Positions 43,787-50,286 of a DNA stretch of 54,575 nucleotides are shown here, piece after piece. The number at the start of each line of letters is the position of its first letter. Position 1 is the first letter of the stretch. This DNA is from a virus: positions 1 through 54,575 of the IMG/VR virus record IMGVR_UViG_3300030116_004126; one strand, given 5' to 3'. The notes beneath the pieces were generated by a model. That model was not told where the DNA came from. It worked only from the letters and a program-made list of their open reading frames with translations, and did no database searches. The translations under genes and the position numbers were made by a program.

Positions 43787-44149
43787 TTAGTAGTTTGGCT
43801 CCCAAGGTAATCTAGCATCACCTTCTTCGAGCATTTCACCAAAATAGTTTATCATACCGTCTTGTCTAGGAAACTTAGCGCCATCCCAGTAAACATAGTT
43901 ATCGTCATAATTAAGTCTACCAAGCTTCATGTCTACAGCGTGTCTCATCTCATGCATCACTGTATTTCTATATTCTTCACTACCTGGCTCTATATCTATG
44001 CTTATATATATAGATCCATCATTATTAGCTTCGCCTTTAATACCTTCGCCTAAAGATTTTCTAATTATAGGTGTTTCAACACCTGTATTAGATTTTTTAT
44101 TTTTAGGTATATTAAAACCTCTATTTGATGATCCTAGTTTAAATGCCAT
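43787..44149 (-). CDS. Zincin-like metallopeptidase with MAFK start
   Basis: A 120-residue protein starting MAFKLGSSNRGFNIPK. At 58-76, SEEYRNTVMHEMRHAVDMK contains HEMRH (66-70), the HExxH zinc-peptidase motif, and an acidic GEMLEEGDARLPWE follows that could supply the third ligand. The size is that of compact phage zincin domains. The N-terminus resembles the MKGF motif of other late proteins, so it may be carried in the virion. Substrate unknown; cleavage of virion proteins or host wall peptides are options. Confidence 0.7.
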   Translation of the reverse strand: MAFKLGSSNRGFNIPKNKKSNTGVETPIIRKSLGEGIKGEANNDGSIYISIDIEPGSEEYRNTVMHEMRHAVDMKLGRLNYDDNYVYWDGAKFPRQDGMINYFGEMLEEGDARLPWEPNY

Positions 44150-44150
44150 A

Positions 44151-44672
44151 TTAATTTACATCTCCTGGTTTAAATTTTCTCAATGCTCTTAGCTTTTTCT
44201 TTTGCTTTTCAAGCTTAGCAATATCTTTTTCTTGTTGCTTTCTATCTCCTTTTTCATTGAACATATCTTCTTTGATAAAATCTATTCTGTCATCAAGATC
44301 TGTTATTTTTTCGCTAATGTTGAAGTCGTCACCCATTGTTTTATCTCCTTTAAAAACCCAGGTACCTTCATACTCGCTTGGTTGTAATGTATTAACGTCG
44401 TCTTTGTCTTTACCTTTATTTTTTTGTGGAGTTGCAGATCTTAGCGAATCAGCTAATGCTTCTCGTTTTTTACGAGCTTCTTCCATTAACTTTGAGTAGT
44501 TAACTGTACCAGGCTTATAACCTTTTTTCTTAGCTTCGTCTTTCGCTGCTTGCATTATCTCGCCAGATCGCTTTTCATAGGTAGCATTGTTACCACCTGT
44601 TATTGGATCTTTTCCAGGATAATCACCACTTTTTTGAGTAAAGCCACTAAAGCCTTTCATTTTAAATCCCAT
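44151..44672 (-). CDS. Lysine-rich protein with MGFKMKGFS start motif
   Basis: A 173-residue basic protein starting MGFKMKGFSGFTQKSGD. It continues as Lys/Ala/Glu coil (QAAKDEAKKKGYKPGTVNY) and includes an EYEGTWVFKGDKTMGDDF beta segment and a final coil (RKQQEKDIAKLEKQKKKLR). It belongs by its N-terminus and charge to the family-like group at 33826-36094. No enzyme motif. Shares one base with the winged-helix gene. Confidence 0.65.
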   Translation of the reverse strand: MGFKMKGFSGFTQKSGDYPGKDPITGGNNATYEKRSGEIMQAAKDEAKKKGYKPGTVNYSKLMEEARKKREALADSLRSATPQKNKGKDKDDVNTLQPSEYEGTWVFKGDKTMGDDFNISEKITDLDDRIDFIKEDMFNEKGDRKQQEKDIAKLEKQKKKLRALRKFKPGDVN

Positions 44673-45112
44673 TATCTGTCTTTGTCTTTTATCATATCGT
44701 CAATAGCTTTATTATAAACTTTATCAGTATATGATTGGTTATTGTAGAATATACTTCTGCTTGATACAGGTAAATCTTCTTCTGCTAGCAATACTCTATA
44801 TATTCTACTTATTAATTGGCTGCACTTAAATGAAGTCTTATATATGCTATATTTTATCGTTGTACGATTTCTATGTCTCCAAACTTCTATCCAGCCTTCT
44901 TTTCTTAGACGCTCCCACCTTTCTTTATCCCAAGAATATGTGTAAGCTCCGTCTATAAATTCTTGTCTTGTAAACCGACCTTTGCAGTCTAAATATATTA
45001 GTAGCTCAAGATCAGCATCTTTTAACCCGTAAGTCTTACAGGCCCATTTTCTAACGAGCCTGTAATACTTAAGGATTTGTAATTCACGTAAATCGTGACT
45101 AGTTAATCTCAC
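44672..45112 (-). CDS. Winged-helix (MarR-like) protein
   Basis: A 146-residue basic protein. LKDADLELLIYLDCKGRFTRQEFIDGAYTYSWDKERWERLRKEGWIEVWRHRN reads as helix-turn-helix plus wing: a 'L...e...L..L...g.f...d......W...r...L...G.I' pattern as in MarR-type domains. It could act as a DNA-binding regulator of late genes or be a structural protein of wHTH fold, as reported in some marine phages. No dimer helices are obvious beyond TTIKYSIYKTS. Confidence 0.58.
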   Translation of the reverse strand: MRLTSHDLRELQILKYYRLVRKWACKTYGLKDADLELLIYLDCKGRFTRQEFIDGAYTYSWDKERWERLRKEGWIEVWRHRNRTTIKYSIYKTSFKCSQLISRIYRVLLAEEDLPVSSRSIFYNNQSYTDKVYNKAIDDMIKDKDR

Positions 45113-45115
45113 TTA

Positions 45116-45565
45116 TTATGATAAAGTGTGAGCTGTCAAGTGACGTCTGATTTGAACGCTAGTAACATTTTCAATTGGAAAAACAGAGTTTACCGCGTCA
45201 AAAACAGGCGCTGGGTTAGTTGTAGAGCTAACAGCTGTACATAAAGCAGCAAAATCTTTTACTACATCAGCTTCTTTACCTTCTGCAACACCTAGTCTTA
45301 CAAAAGTTTGCTCTAAAGTTTTAAACTCTTTTACAAAAGCAGTAGTATCATCACTGTCTTGTTCAACAGTTGAAGAAATACCATTTTCAAATCTACCAGC
45401 TTCTTTAAAATAAATATACACAAAATCTTCTTCAGCGAATACAGAAGTAATAGCTGAAGCAGGAAGTGCACATAAGTCGATGTTAGTACCATCGTCTGCA
45501 GATGTTACAGAGCTAGAGTCTACTGCTCCAGCGTGAAACACCATTAATTTGTCTCCTACAATCAT
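45116..45565 (-). CDS. Small virion (decoration-like) protein
   Basis: A 149-residue protein with VGDKLMVFHAGAVDSSSV at the start, ITSVFAEEDFVYIYFKEAG in the middle, and VTSVQIRRHLTAHTL at the end. It resembles its upstream neighbour in order (KL-v/l-F.. start, 'v.A..l.l.F' strand, 'F..ai...' helix), suggesting old duplication. Repeated leader DNA lies in front of both (45626-45649 and 46024-46047). Probably a virion protein; family unknown. Confidence 0.62.
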   Translation of the reverse strand: MIVGDKLMVFHAGAVDSSSVTSADDGTNIDLCALPASAITSVFAEEDFVYIYFKEAGRFENGISSTVEQDSDDTTAFVKEFKTLEQTFVRLGVAEGKEADVVKDFAALCTAVSSTTNPAPVFDAVNSVFPIENVTSVQIRRHLTAHTLS

Positions 45566-45625
45566 TTTCTTTTTTTTTAGGATTAATAAATAATTTGTTT
45601 TAGATTTTAAGTCTAAGGATTACGG

Positions 45626-45649
45626 TTTATAGTTTATGTTTAATCTACT
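45626..45649 (-). repeat. 24-nt leader repeat, copy A
   Basis: The plus-strand sequence TTTATAGTTTATGTTTA-A-TCTACT recurs with one mismatch at 46024-46047. Copy A lies in the 100-nt gap before the 149-residue gene, 61 nt from its start. It could be a minus-strand late promoter or a duplicated leader. Confidence 0.6.
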
Positions 45650-45665
45650 TAGTAATTATTACACG

Positions 45666-46022
45666 CTATGCAGCTAATGTAACACTACAATCAGAAACAT
45701 GTCTACTAAAAAACTCGCTATTATCAGCATCAACCATAATATTAAATCTATTGTTAGCTTTATTAAAAAATTCTTCTACTACTTCTTTAAATCTTCCGTT
45801 AGCAATAGTTAATGTAACAAGATCAGTAGCATCACCTGTAGCTACATCTGTTATAAACATTGGGTTAAAACGTAAAGCTAACGTTGTAGCATTAACAGGA
45901 TGTATACCTCTAAGACTACTTAAAGGATATATAAAAGCGTCATTAGCAGCATCCATGCCGTCTCCTGTTGCAAAGAATAAAAATTTATCTGCAGCTTCTA
46001 AGCTATAATTACTTGGGCTCAT
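45666..46022 (-). CDS. Small virion (decoration-like) protein
   Basis: A 118-residue protein with EAADKFLFFATGDGMDAAND, ATTLALRFNPM, DLVTLTIANGRFKEVVEEFFNKAN and FSRHVSDCSVTL. The 'D..TLTI..G.fKEV...i...n' block is one recalled from small structural proteins of marine phages. It lies between groES and its possible paralogue. Its start is preceded by copy B of the leader repeat, which overlaps the end of groES. Confidence 0.64.
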   Translation of the reverse strand: MSPSNYSLEAADKFLFFATGDGMDAANDAFIYPLSSLRGIHPVNATTLALRFNPMFITDVATGDATDLVTLTIANGRFKEVVEEFFNKANNRFNIMVDADNSEFFSRHVSDCSVTLAA

Positions 46023-46023
46023 T

Positions 46024-46047
46024 TTTATAGTTTATGTTTATTCTACT
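46024..46047 (-). repeat. 24-nt leader repeat, copy B
   Basis: The sequence TTTATAGTTTATGTTTA-T-TCTACT, 23 of 24 bases identical to copy A, lies 1 nt upstream of the ATG at 46022 and covers the stop codon of groES. Confidence 0.6.
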
Positions 46048-46295
46048 ATTACAACGTCTCTTGCTTTAATTACATAATATAACTTATTTTTCCAAGTTAT
46101 ACCATGACCAGCAGCTTTATCGTAATATATTATATCACCGTCTTTAAGTCCTTTAGCTAAATCACCAGTAGATATTATAGTTGCTCTTAAATATCTATTG
46201 TCTTCGTCTAAGTCTTCAGTTAATAATAGCCCACCTACTTTCTTAGGCTCTATTTTATCTCTGTCTATTATAATATAATCGTTAATTGCTTTCAT
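46038..46295 (-). CDS. groES: Co-chaperonin GroES
   Basis: An 85-residue protein matching the GroES layout: IIIDRDKIEPKKVGGLLLT (strand plus mobile loop with the hydrophobic GGLLL contact for GroEL), RATIISTG, LKDGDIIYYDK and LYYVIKARDVVIVE. Shorter than the cellular 95-97 residues because of a trimmed roof loop region. It overlaps the upstream groEL by 14 nt, so groEL is transcribed first; cellular operons usually have groES first. With GroEL it should fold the capsid or other large virion proteins. Confidence 0.88.
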   Translation of the reverse strand: MKAINDYIIIDRDKIEPKKVGGLLLTEDLDEDNRYLRATIISTGDLAKGLKDGDIIYYDKAAGHGITWKNKLYYVIKARDVVIVE

Positions 46296-47847
46296 TTACT
46301 CTTACGTTTGAAATTACACAATCAGCAGAGATAATAGTTGAAACTACACTAACCGCATTTTTTAGCGCCGATTTTGTAACCAAAACCGGATCAATGATAC
46401 CTTCTGTTATCATATTGACTTCTTCTCCAGTTATTACGTTAACGCCATTACCTTCTTTTTCTGGATAGCCTAATGTATCAAAACCAGCATTAGACATTAT
46501 AGTAGCAAAAGGAGACTTAATAGCATTAAGTAATATCTTCTCACCCTCGTTAGAGGGTTCGATTTTTTGAGAAGCATTGAGTAACGCTACACCACCGCCG
46601 GGAACAATGCCTTCTTTCAGTGCAGCTTTAGTCGCATGTATAGCGTCCTCAACACGATCTTTCTTTTCTTTTAACTCTACTTTTGAATCAGCACCAACTT
46701 TAACGATACCTACACTACCAGATAACATTGCTAAACGATCTTCTAACTTCTTTTTGAAAAAGTCGTTTTTTTCGTTAGCTATTTTTTTAGCAACTTCATC
46801 TATACGCTCACCTACAACTTCGTGCATGTCTTCTATTGTGATGACAGTATTGTTGCCGTCTGTTTCTGCATATTCAACGATGCCAAGATCATCTGGAGTC
46901 ATAGAGTCTAAATCATCACCAAGTTCTTCGTTAAACAAAGTAGCGCCTGTTAATATAGCTAAATCTTCGCATGTGTCTTTTTTAGTAGGACCAAAGCCAG
47001 GTAAATCTACGATGTTTACTTTAATAACGCCTTTAACTTTATTCATTAACAATGCTGATTTAACTTGTTGTGACACTGGCGCTATAATCAATAAAGATTT
47101 ATTATTTTTAATAACATACTCTAATATACCTTGTATTTTACGTACGTTAGGTATTTCTGATGTACAAATAAGTACGTGTGGATTTTCTAGCTCTGCCTTT
47201 TGCTTTTCTGTATTAGTAACAAAATGAGGTGAAGTTAATCCACAATCGAACTGCACACCATCTACGCTTTCTACGTAGGTATCACCAGTTTCCGATGTTT
47301 CCATTAATACAACTCCGTCTTTACCTACGGTATCGTAAGCCTCTGCTATAATACCACCAAGCTCAGAATCATTGTTGCAAGATATAGAAGCAACGTTATT
47401 CAACATCTTACCACCAACTTCTATTGATATAGAGTCTAAATATTCTAATACTTTATCAGTACCAGACTGTAAACCTTGTTTTATTTCTCTAATAGTAGCT
47501 TTGTCCATAGAATTATAGACATGTGTAAGTAATGATTCAGCGAGGACGGTTGCCGTAGTGGTACCGTCCCCGGCCTGCTTTACAGTATTATTAGCAGCTT
47601 CTTTGATTAGAGTGGCTCCGATGTTTTCAACCGGATCAAAAAGTACTACAGATTGTGCAACTGTAACACCATCCTTAGTTATTACCGGATTACCACGAGC
47701 GTCTTCATAGATTACACACTTACCAGACGCGCCGAGAGTTGATTTTACCGCTTTTGCCAGCTTATTTACGCCAGCTATTACTTTATTTTTGGCATTATCG
47801 CCAAAATTGAGATCTTTTACGATCTCACTAGGAAGATTATATTCCAT
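46282..47847 (-). CDS. groEL: Chaperonin GroEL
   Basis: A 521-residue chaperonin. Key elements are [25 protein letters not shown], the ATP-binding [16 protein letters not shown] (93-108), a full apical domain and [12 protein letters not shown] of the equatorial domain. It lacks the Gly-Gly-Met tail of bacterial GroEL and is slightly shorter than the usual 545-550, as in other phage chaperonins. ATPase aspartate at D95 is kept. The short A/T-rich leader (TTAATTTAATTTAATAAA) before the ATG has no Shine-Dalgarno. Phage-encoded GroEL is known in some large phages but is uncommon. Confidence 0.95.
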   Translation of the reverse strand: MEYNLPSEIVKDLNFGDNAKNKVIAGVNKLAKAVKSTLGASGKCVIYEDARGNPVITKDGVTVAQSVVLFDPVENIGATLIKEAANNTVKQAGDGTTTATVLAESLLTHVYNSMDKATIREIKQGLQSGTDKVLEYLDSISIEVGGKMLNNVASISCNNDSELGGIIAEAYDTVGKDGVVLMETSETGDTYVESVDGVQFDCGLTSPHFVTNTEKQKAELENPHVLICTSEIPNVRKIQGILEYVIKNNKSLLIIAPVSQQVKSALLMNKVKGVIKVNIVDLPGFGPTKKDTCEDLAILTGATLFNEELGDDLDSMTPDDLGIVEYAETDGNNTVITIEDMHEVVGERIDEVAKKIANEKNDFFKKKLEDRLAMLSGSVGIVKVGADSKVELKEKKDRVEDAIHATKAALKEGIVPGGGVALLNASQKIEPSNEGEKILLNAIKSPFATIMSNAGFDTLGYPEKEGNGVNVITGEEVNMITEGIIDPVLVTKSALKNAVSVVSTIISADCVISNVRVNESN

Positions 47848-47873
47848 TTTATTAAATTAAATTAAATTACTGC

Positions 47874-48170
47874 TTATTTTTCAAAAGTTTTTACTACTTT
47901 AGGCCCTTTTGTAGCCTCTAATTTCTTAGTAAAGTGCTCGATACTGCCATCAATTGCTTTTTCTGCACCTTCCATAGTTTCTCTACGCGTTACATCTGCC
48001 CACTCGTCGTCAGCATCAGGTCTAGAAACTTCAGTTTGGTAGTAGCCGTTTGGTAATTGGGTAATTCGCCAGTTTGTTTTGTCAGCGAGGTGTTCCCATT
48101 GTTTCTTAGTTTTTTCGTTTACTTGTGGATTACCGGTCCACGAACTTGTTTTGTAATACAAATACGTCAT
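47874..48170 (-). CDS. Hypothetical protein, first gene of the minus-strand block
   Basis: A 98-residue protein, MTYLYYKTSSWTGNPQVNEKT, with WRITQLPNGYYQTEVSRPD and MEGAEKAIDGSIEHFTKKLEA. No recognised family or motif. As the gene next to the divergent control region it should be the first transcribed of the late block, 26 nt before groEL. Confidence 0.62.
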   Translation of the reverse strand: MTYLYYKTSSWTGNPQVNEKTKKQWEHLADKTNWRITQLPNGYYQTEVSRPDADDEWADVTRRETMEGAEKAIDGSIEHFTKKLEATKGPKVVKTFEK

Positions 48171-48379
48171 TTTAATTGGTTTTTAGGTTAATATTAGTTT
48201 TACATTGAATATAATCACATAAGGTGTAGGGTACTTAAAAAAAAGACATTATAAATATAGAAGTAAAGTGTAGCCCCCCACCTGTAGGCCAGCCCGCCCC
48301 CCTGCAAAAGCTCATTTTTTTTGCCCGGGCCGCCATTTACGTTTCGTTTTTGCAATTATTTTTCTGCAAACAGCAAACC
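48171..48379. other. Divergent intergenic control region with GC-rich C-tract island
   Basis: This 209-nt gap separates the minus-strand late block from the plus-strand early arm. Its left part is A/T-rich. From 48271 to 48335 it becomes GC-rich, unlike everything around it: two runs of six C (48274-48279 and 48297-48302) and the 8-bp palindrome GCCCGGGC (48323-48330), with T8 just before the palindrome. Then TTTTTGCAA and TTTTCTGCAAA repeat loosely up to the first promoter-like element. No ORF crosses it. It may hold late promoters, a replication origin or a packaging site; the sequence does not say which. Confidence 0.6.
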
Positions 48380-48405
48380 AAATACGACTAACGTTAGATA
48401 ATATA
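48380..48405 (+). promoter_or_regulatory. Early-arm promoter-like element, copy 1
   Basis: AAATACG, nine variable bases, AGATAATATA. Ends 38 nt before the ATG of the 40-residue gene. First of eight copies, all on the plus strand; it lies at the start of the early arm, next to the GC-rich island. Confidence 0.75.
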
Positions 48406-48443
48406 ATCGAATATAAAATAAAAACTTTTAACTTTTTCTAATT

Positions 48444-48566
48444 ATGCGAACAGAAATTCTAGCAACTATCGACGACTTAAACCAATACTTAAACGGATAC
48501 GTAACAGACGAAGGCCTTGCCGATACTCTAAAAGAATTATTACGTAAATTAAAAACTACAAACTAA
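48444..48566 (+). CDS. Tiny helical hypothetical protein
   Basis: A 40-residue protein, MRTEILATIDDLNQYLNGYV followed by TDEGLADTLKELLRKLKTTN: two amphipathic helices, no known family. It lies between copies 1 and 2 of the promoter-like element; the stop codon TAA overlaps the beginning of copy 2. Being alone between two such elements supports its being a real gene. Confidence 0.6.
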   Translation: MRTEILATIDDLNQYLNGYVTDEGLADTLKELLRKLKTTN

Positions 48567-48590
48567 ATACGACTAACAATAGATAATATA
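48565..48590 (+). promoter_or_regulatory. Early-arm promoter-like element, copy 2
   Basis: AAATACG-N9-AGATAATATA, starting within the TAA of the 40-residue gene and ending 45 nt before the ATG at 48636. Confidence 0.75.
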
Positions 48591-48635
48591 ACTGAATATA
48601 AAATAAATTATTAAACTAAATTAAATTAAATTATT

Positions 48636-48863
48636 ATGACTAAATTAACTAAAAAAAGATTTGTTATTTCAAAATCTCTAATCGGCAAAAATGTTATCAT
48701 TACATTTACTAACAAGAAAAATGAGACTTACTCATATAATCACGATGATATTTACTCAGTACATCAAGAAAAACTTGAGTCAATGGAGTGTTTCCAGAAA
48801 TATGGTAATTACACTAACTCAAATGTTATACCAAAATGGTGTCGTGACTTACAAGTAAAGTAA
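48636..48863 (+). CDS. Hypothetical early protein whose stop codon lies in a ribozyme stem
   Basis: A 75-residue basic protein: MTKLTKKRFVISKSLIGKN, VIITFTNKKNETYSYNHDD, then ESMECFQKYGNYT. Preceded by repeated TTAAATTAAATTA leader typical of Bacteroidota starts. No known family; the VIITFTNKKNETYSYNHDDIY segment looks like a small SH3-like beta domain. Its TAA (48861-48863) is inside stem I of the hammerhead ribozyme, so self-cleavage would trim its mRNA 44 nt after the stop. Confidence 0.66.
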   Translation: MTKLTKKRFVISKSLIGKNVIITFTNKKNETYSYNHDDIYSVHQEKLESMECFQKYGNYTNSNVIPKWCRDLQVK

Positions 48864-48913
48864 TACTGACGAGACTTTAATAGTCGAAACGCATAGGAAC
48901 GTGCGTCTATTAC
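48860..48913 (+). ncRNA. Hammerhead self-cleaving ribozyme (type I topology)
   Basis: All core elements are present in order. Stem I is GTAATA (48860-48865) paired perfectly with TATTAC (48908-48913). CTGACGA (48866-48872) is the CUGANGA box. Stem II is GACT-TTAAT-AGTC (48873-48885), closed by the required G-C. GAAA follows at 48886-48889. Stem III is ACGCA (48889-48893) with TGCGT (48902-48906) around the loop TAGGAACG, ending with C48907 as the cleavage-site base (UGCGUC, an NUH triplet GUC). Both ends lie in stem I, i.e. type I. Cleavage is predicted between 48907 and 48908. The 5' strand of stem I includes the stop codon of the preceding gene. Confidence 0.92.
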
Positions 48914-48916
48914 AAA

Positions 48917-48966
48917 ACAGTGACAAATGCCTGTTACTATACTTAACCTTAATAGGCTAATGTCAC
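48917..48966 (+). ncRNA. Predicted folded RNA segment directly after the ribozyme
   Basis: GTGACA (48920-48925) pairs with TGTCAC (48961-48966); inside, GCCT (48929-48932) pairs with AGGC (48954-48957) across a small AAT/TAA internal loop. An alternative hairpin AACAG/CTGTT (48916-48934) competes. The hairpin loop contains the palindrome TTAACCTTAA-like sequence. No ORF covers it. It would be the 5' end of the ribozyme's 3' product, upstream of the 36-residue gene. Role unknown. Confidence 0.5.
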
Positions 48967-48981
48967 ACTAAACAAAATTAT

Positions 48982-49092
48982 ATGTTACTATACATTTTAG
49001 AAATTATTACATTACTTACAGTTATTGGTACAATTTGTTACTTAACAGAAAAATTTATTATAGAAAGTGAGAGTGAGGCCAATGACTCTTGA
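48982..49092 (+). CDS. Tiny single-span membrane protein
   Basis: A 36-residue product: MLLYILEIITLLTVIGTICYL is one hydrophobic helix, followed by a charged tail TEKFIIESESEANDS. Too short for family recognition. It lies downstream of the ribozyme and shares no promoter-like element of its own, so its mRNA may be released by ribozyme cleavage. Possibly an early protein acting on the host inner membrane. Confidence 0.5.
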   Translation: MLLYILEIITLLTVIGTICYLTEKFIIESESEANDS

Positions 49093-49138
49093 TAATTACT
49101 AATACATAAACAAATTACCTACTTTTAAACTACAAACT

Positions 49139-49164
49139 AAATACGTTACTCGTTAGATAATATA
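49139..49164 (+). promoter_or_regulatory. Early-arm promoter-like element, copy 3
   Basis: AAATACG-N9-AGATAATATA with a diverged spacer (TTACTCGTT). Ends 31 nt before the preferred ATG at 49196. Confidence 0.75.
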
Positions 49165-49195
49165 AATGAAATTAAACTTTAAAAAATATACAATT

Positions 49196-49453
49196 ATGAC
49201 TTATACTAGATTACACCGAGAATTACTTAAACAACAGTTAATGAACTATGATTACTCAAATACACCTGAAGACAAATCAATACTTGTTGAGTTAGATTAC
49301 TTACATGTTACAGTGTCAACTGAAGGTAAAAATGGTTTTACTCACTACAAATCTTCAAGTAGTTCTATTGAAAAATTAGTAGAGTTAATGAATAAAAGAG
49401 TTACTCAGAATCCTGACTTTGATTTAATAATAGTTGATAAAGTTACAAACTAA
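49196..49453 (+). CDS. Hypothetical early protein
   Basis: An 85-residue protein, MTYTRLHRELLKQQLMNYD, with ILVELDYLHVTVSTEGKNG and a final DFDLIIVDKVTN. An in-frame ATG exists at 49166, but I choose 49196: the leader ACTTTAAAAAATA before it is the same as that before the next gene (49521), whereas 49166 falls 1 nt after the promoter-like element. No family recognised. Confidence 0.66.
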   Translation: MTYTRLHRELLKQQLMNYDYSNTPEDKSILVELDYLHVTVSTEGKNGFTHYKSSSSSIEKLVELMNKRVTQNPDFDLIIVDKVTN

Positions 49454-49477
49454 ATACGACTATATATAGATAATATA
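49452..49477 (+). promoter_or_regulatory. Early-arm promoter-like element, copy 4
   Basis: AAATACG-N9-AGATAATATA, beginning inside the TAA of the previous gene, 43 nt before the ATG at 49521. Confidence 0.75.
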
Positions 49478-49520
49478 AACGTAAATAAAATAATAATAAA
49501 CTTTAAAAAATAATTAAATT

Positions 49521-49766
49521 ATGTCTTATCAAAAATCTCAAATTCAAATTCTAAAATTAAATAACAAAACTTATTTACCATTTCAACTACATCAGTTGCC
49601 AAAATACTTTAATACATCAACAACTGACTATTTTAATCACAAAGGCTATTGCTATATATCACTAAACGATATACTCGATAATAATCCATACTTTAATCTT
49701 CAAACATTTAAAGATAATTTAACTTTCGATAAAAATATGCCGATGCAATATACTTCAGCTAAATAA
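49521..49766 (+). CDS. Hypothetical early protein
   Basis: An 81-residue protein starting MSYQKSQIQILKLNNKTYLPF, rich in Tyr/Asn/Phe, with a YFNHKGYCYISLNDILDNNPYF stretch. No motif or family recognised. Preceded by an A/T-only leader and promoter-like copy 4; ends 6 nt before the next small gene. Confidence 0.65.
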   Translation: MSYQKSQIQILKLNNKTYLPFQLHQLPKYFNTSTTDYFNHKGYCYISLNDILDNNPYFNLQTFKDNLTFDKNMPMQYTSAK

Positions 49767-49772
49767 TATAAA

Positions 49773-49916
49773 ATGAAAGTATACATCAATAACATCAAAT
49801 CAACTTGGAAAATCTATAAACAAGGTAGATGGCCTAAAAGAAGCATGAATATATACAAATACATGCTATTGTATACTGTAAAGTATGTTAAGTGTAAGTT
49901 AACATATACAAAATAA
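49773..49916 (+). CDS. Tiny basic hypothetical protein
   Basis: A 47-residue basic protein, MKVYINNIKSTWKIYKQGRW then PKRSMNIYKYMLLYTVKYVK. Lysine/tyrosine-rich with one weakly hydrophobic stretch. It follows the preceding gene by 6 nt, and its stop runs into promoter-like copy 5. Probably real because the arm leaves no other unused space; family unknown. Confidence 0.5.
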   Translation: MKVYINNIKSTWKIYKQGRWPKRSMNIYKYMLLYTVKYVKCKLTYTK

Positions 49917-49940
49917 ATACGATTACTAATAGATAATATA
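49915..49940 (+). promoter_or_regulatory. Early-arm promoter-like element, copy 5
   Basis: AAATACG-N9-AGATAATATA, only 9 nt before the ATG at 49950, so if it is a promoter the message is nearly leaderless. Confidence 0.75.
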
Positions 49941-49949
49941 ATAAAAGTT

Positions 49950-50165
49950 ATGAATAAAACATTACAAAAATACAAGATACATTACTGGTATGCTAAGCGA
50001 TATGGCGATATAGATATTATGTTAACATACTATAATAAAATAGAAGACTTGTTAGCACAAGAAATATACGGTGAATTTGGCTATGATACTTGTAGCCCAA
50101 GTGAAAAGCGATGGGTATCAGTAAAAGCACAAGAATTATTACTAAAAAATGAAAATTACAATTAA
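49950..50165 (+). CDS. Hypothetical early protein
   Basis: A 71-residue protein, MNKTLQKYKIHYWYAKRYGD, with IEDLLAQEIYGEFGYDTCSPSEKRWVSVKAQ: helical, Tyr-rich. No recognised family. It overlaps the start of the next small gene by 17 nt, indicating translational coupling. Confidence 0.65.
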   Translation: MNKTLQKYKIHYWYAKRYGDIDIMLTYYNKIEDLLAQEIYGEFGYDTCSPSEKRWVSVKAQELLLKNENYN

Positions 50166-50286
50166 AAATAAAAGAGGTATACGACGTCAAGTTGATTTAG
50201 AACTAGGTAGAATAGTACCTAAAACTAAAATATACAAGAACAAAAAGAAATATACTCGTAAAATAAAACATAAGAATTATGACTAA
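50149..50286 (+). CDS. Tiny basic hypothetical protein
   Basis: A 45-residue, strongly basic protein, MKITIKNKRGIRRQVDLELG then a Lys/Tyr tail. It overlaps genes at both ends (17 nt before, 8 nt after), typical of this arm. A nucleic-acid or ribosome-binding role is possible from charge alone. Confidence 0.5.
   Translation: MKITIKNKRGIRRQVDLELGRIVPKTKIYKNKKKYTRKIKHKNYD

Noticed and set aside
874-48170. Integrated prophage junctions, integrase, att sites or insertion sequences
   Set aside because: No integrase, transposase, direct att-like repeat or tRNA gene is visible; the block is continuous phage late DNA.
48323-48330. GCCCGGGC palindrome as a terminator for the 48170 gene or a restriction-modification signature
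   Set aside because: It lies upstream of both divergent genes, its hairpin would have no loop, and a single 8-bp palindrome has no diagnostic value.
48380-48405. Reading the element as a standard sigma-70 promoter with GATAAT as -10
   Set aside because: The conserved upstream box is only about 10 nt before GATAAT instead of 16-18, and no TTGACA-like sequence is present at the right place.
49166-49195. Upstream start for the 49196 gene
   Set aside because: It would start 1 nt after the promoter-like element, while the ATG at 49196 has the same A/T leader as the next gene.
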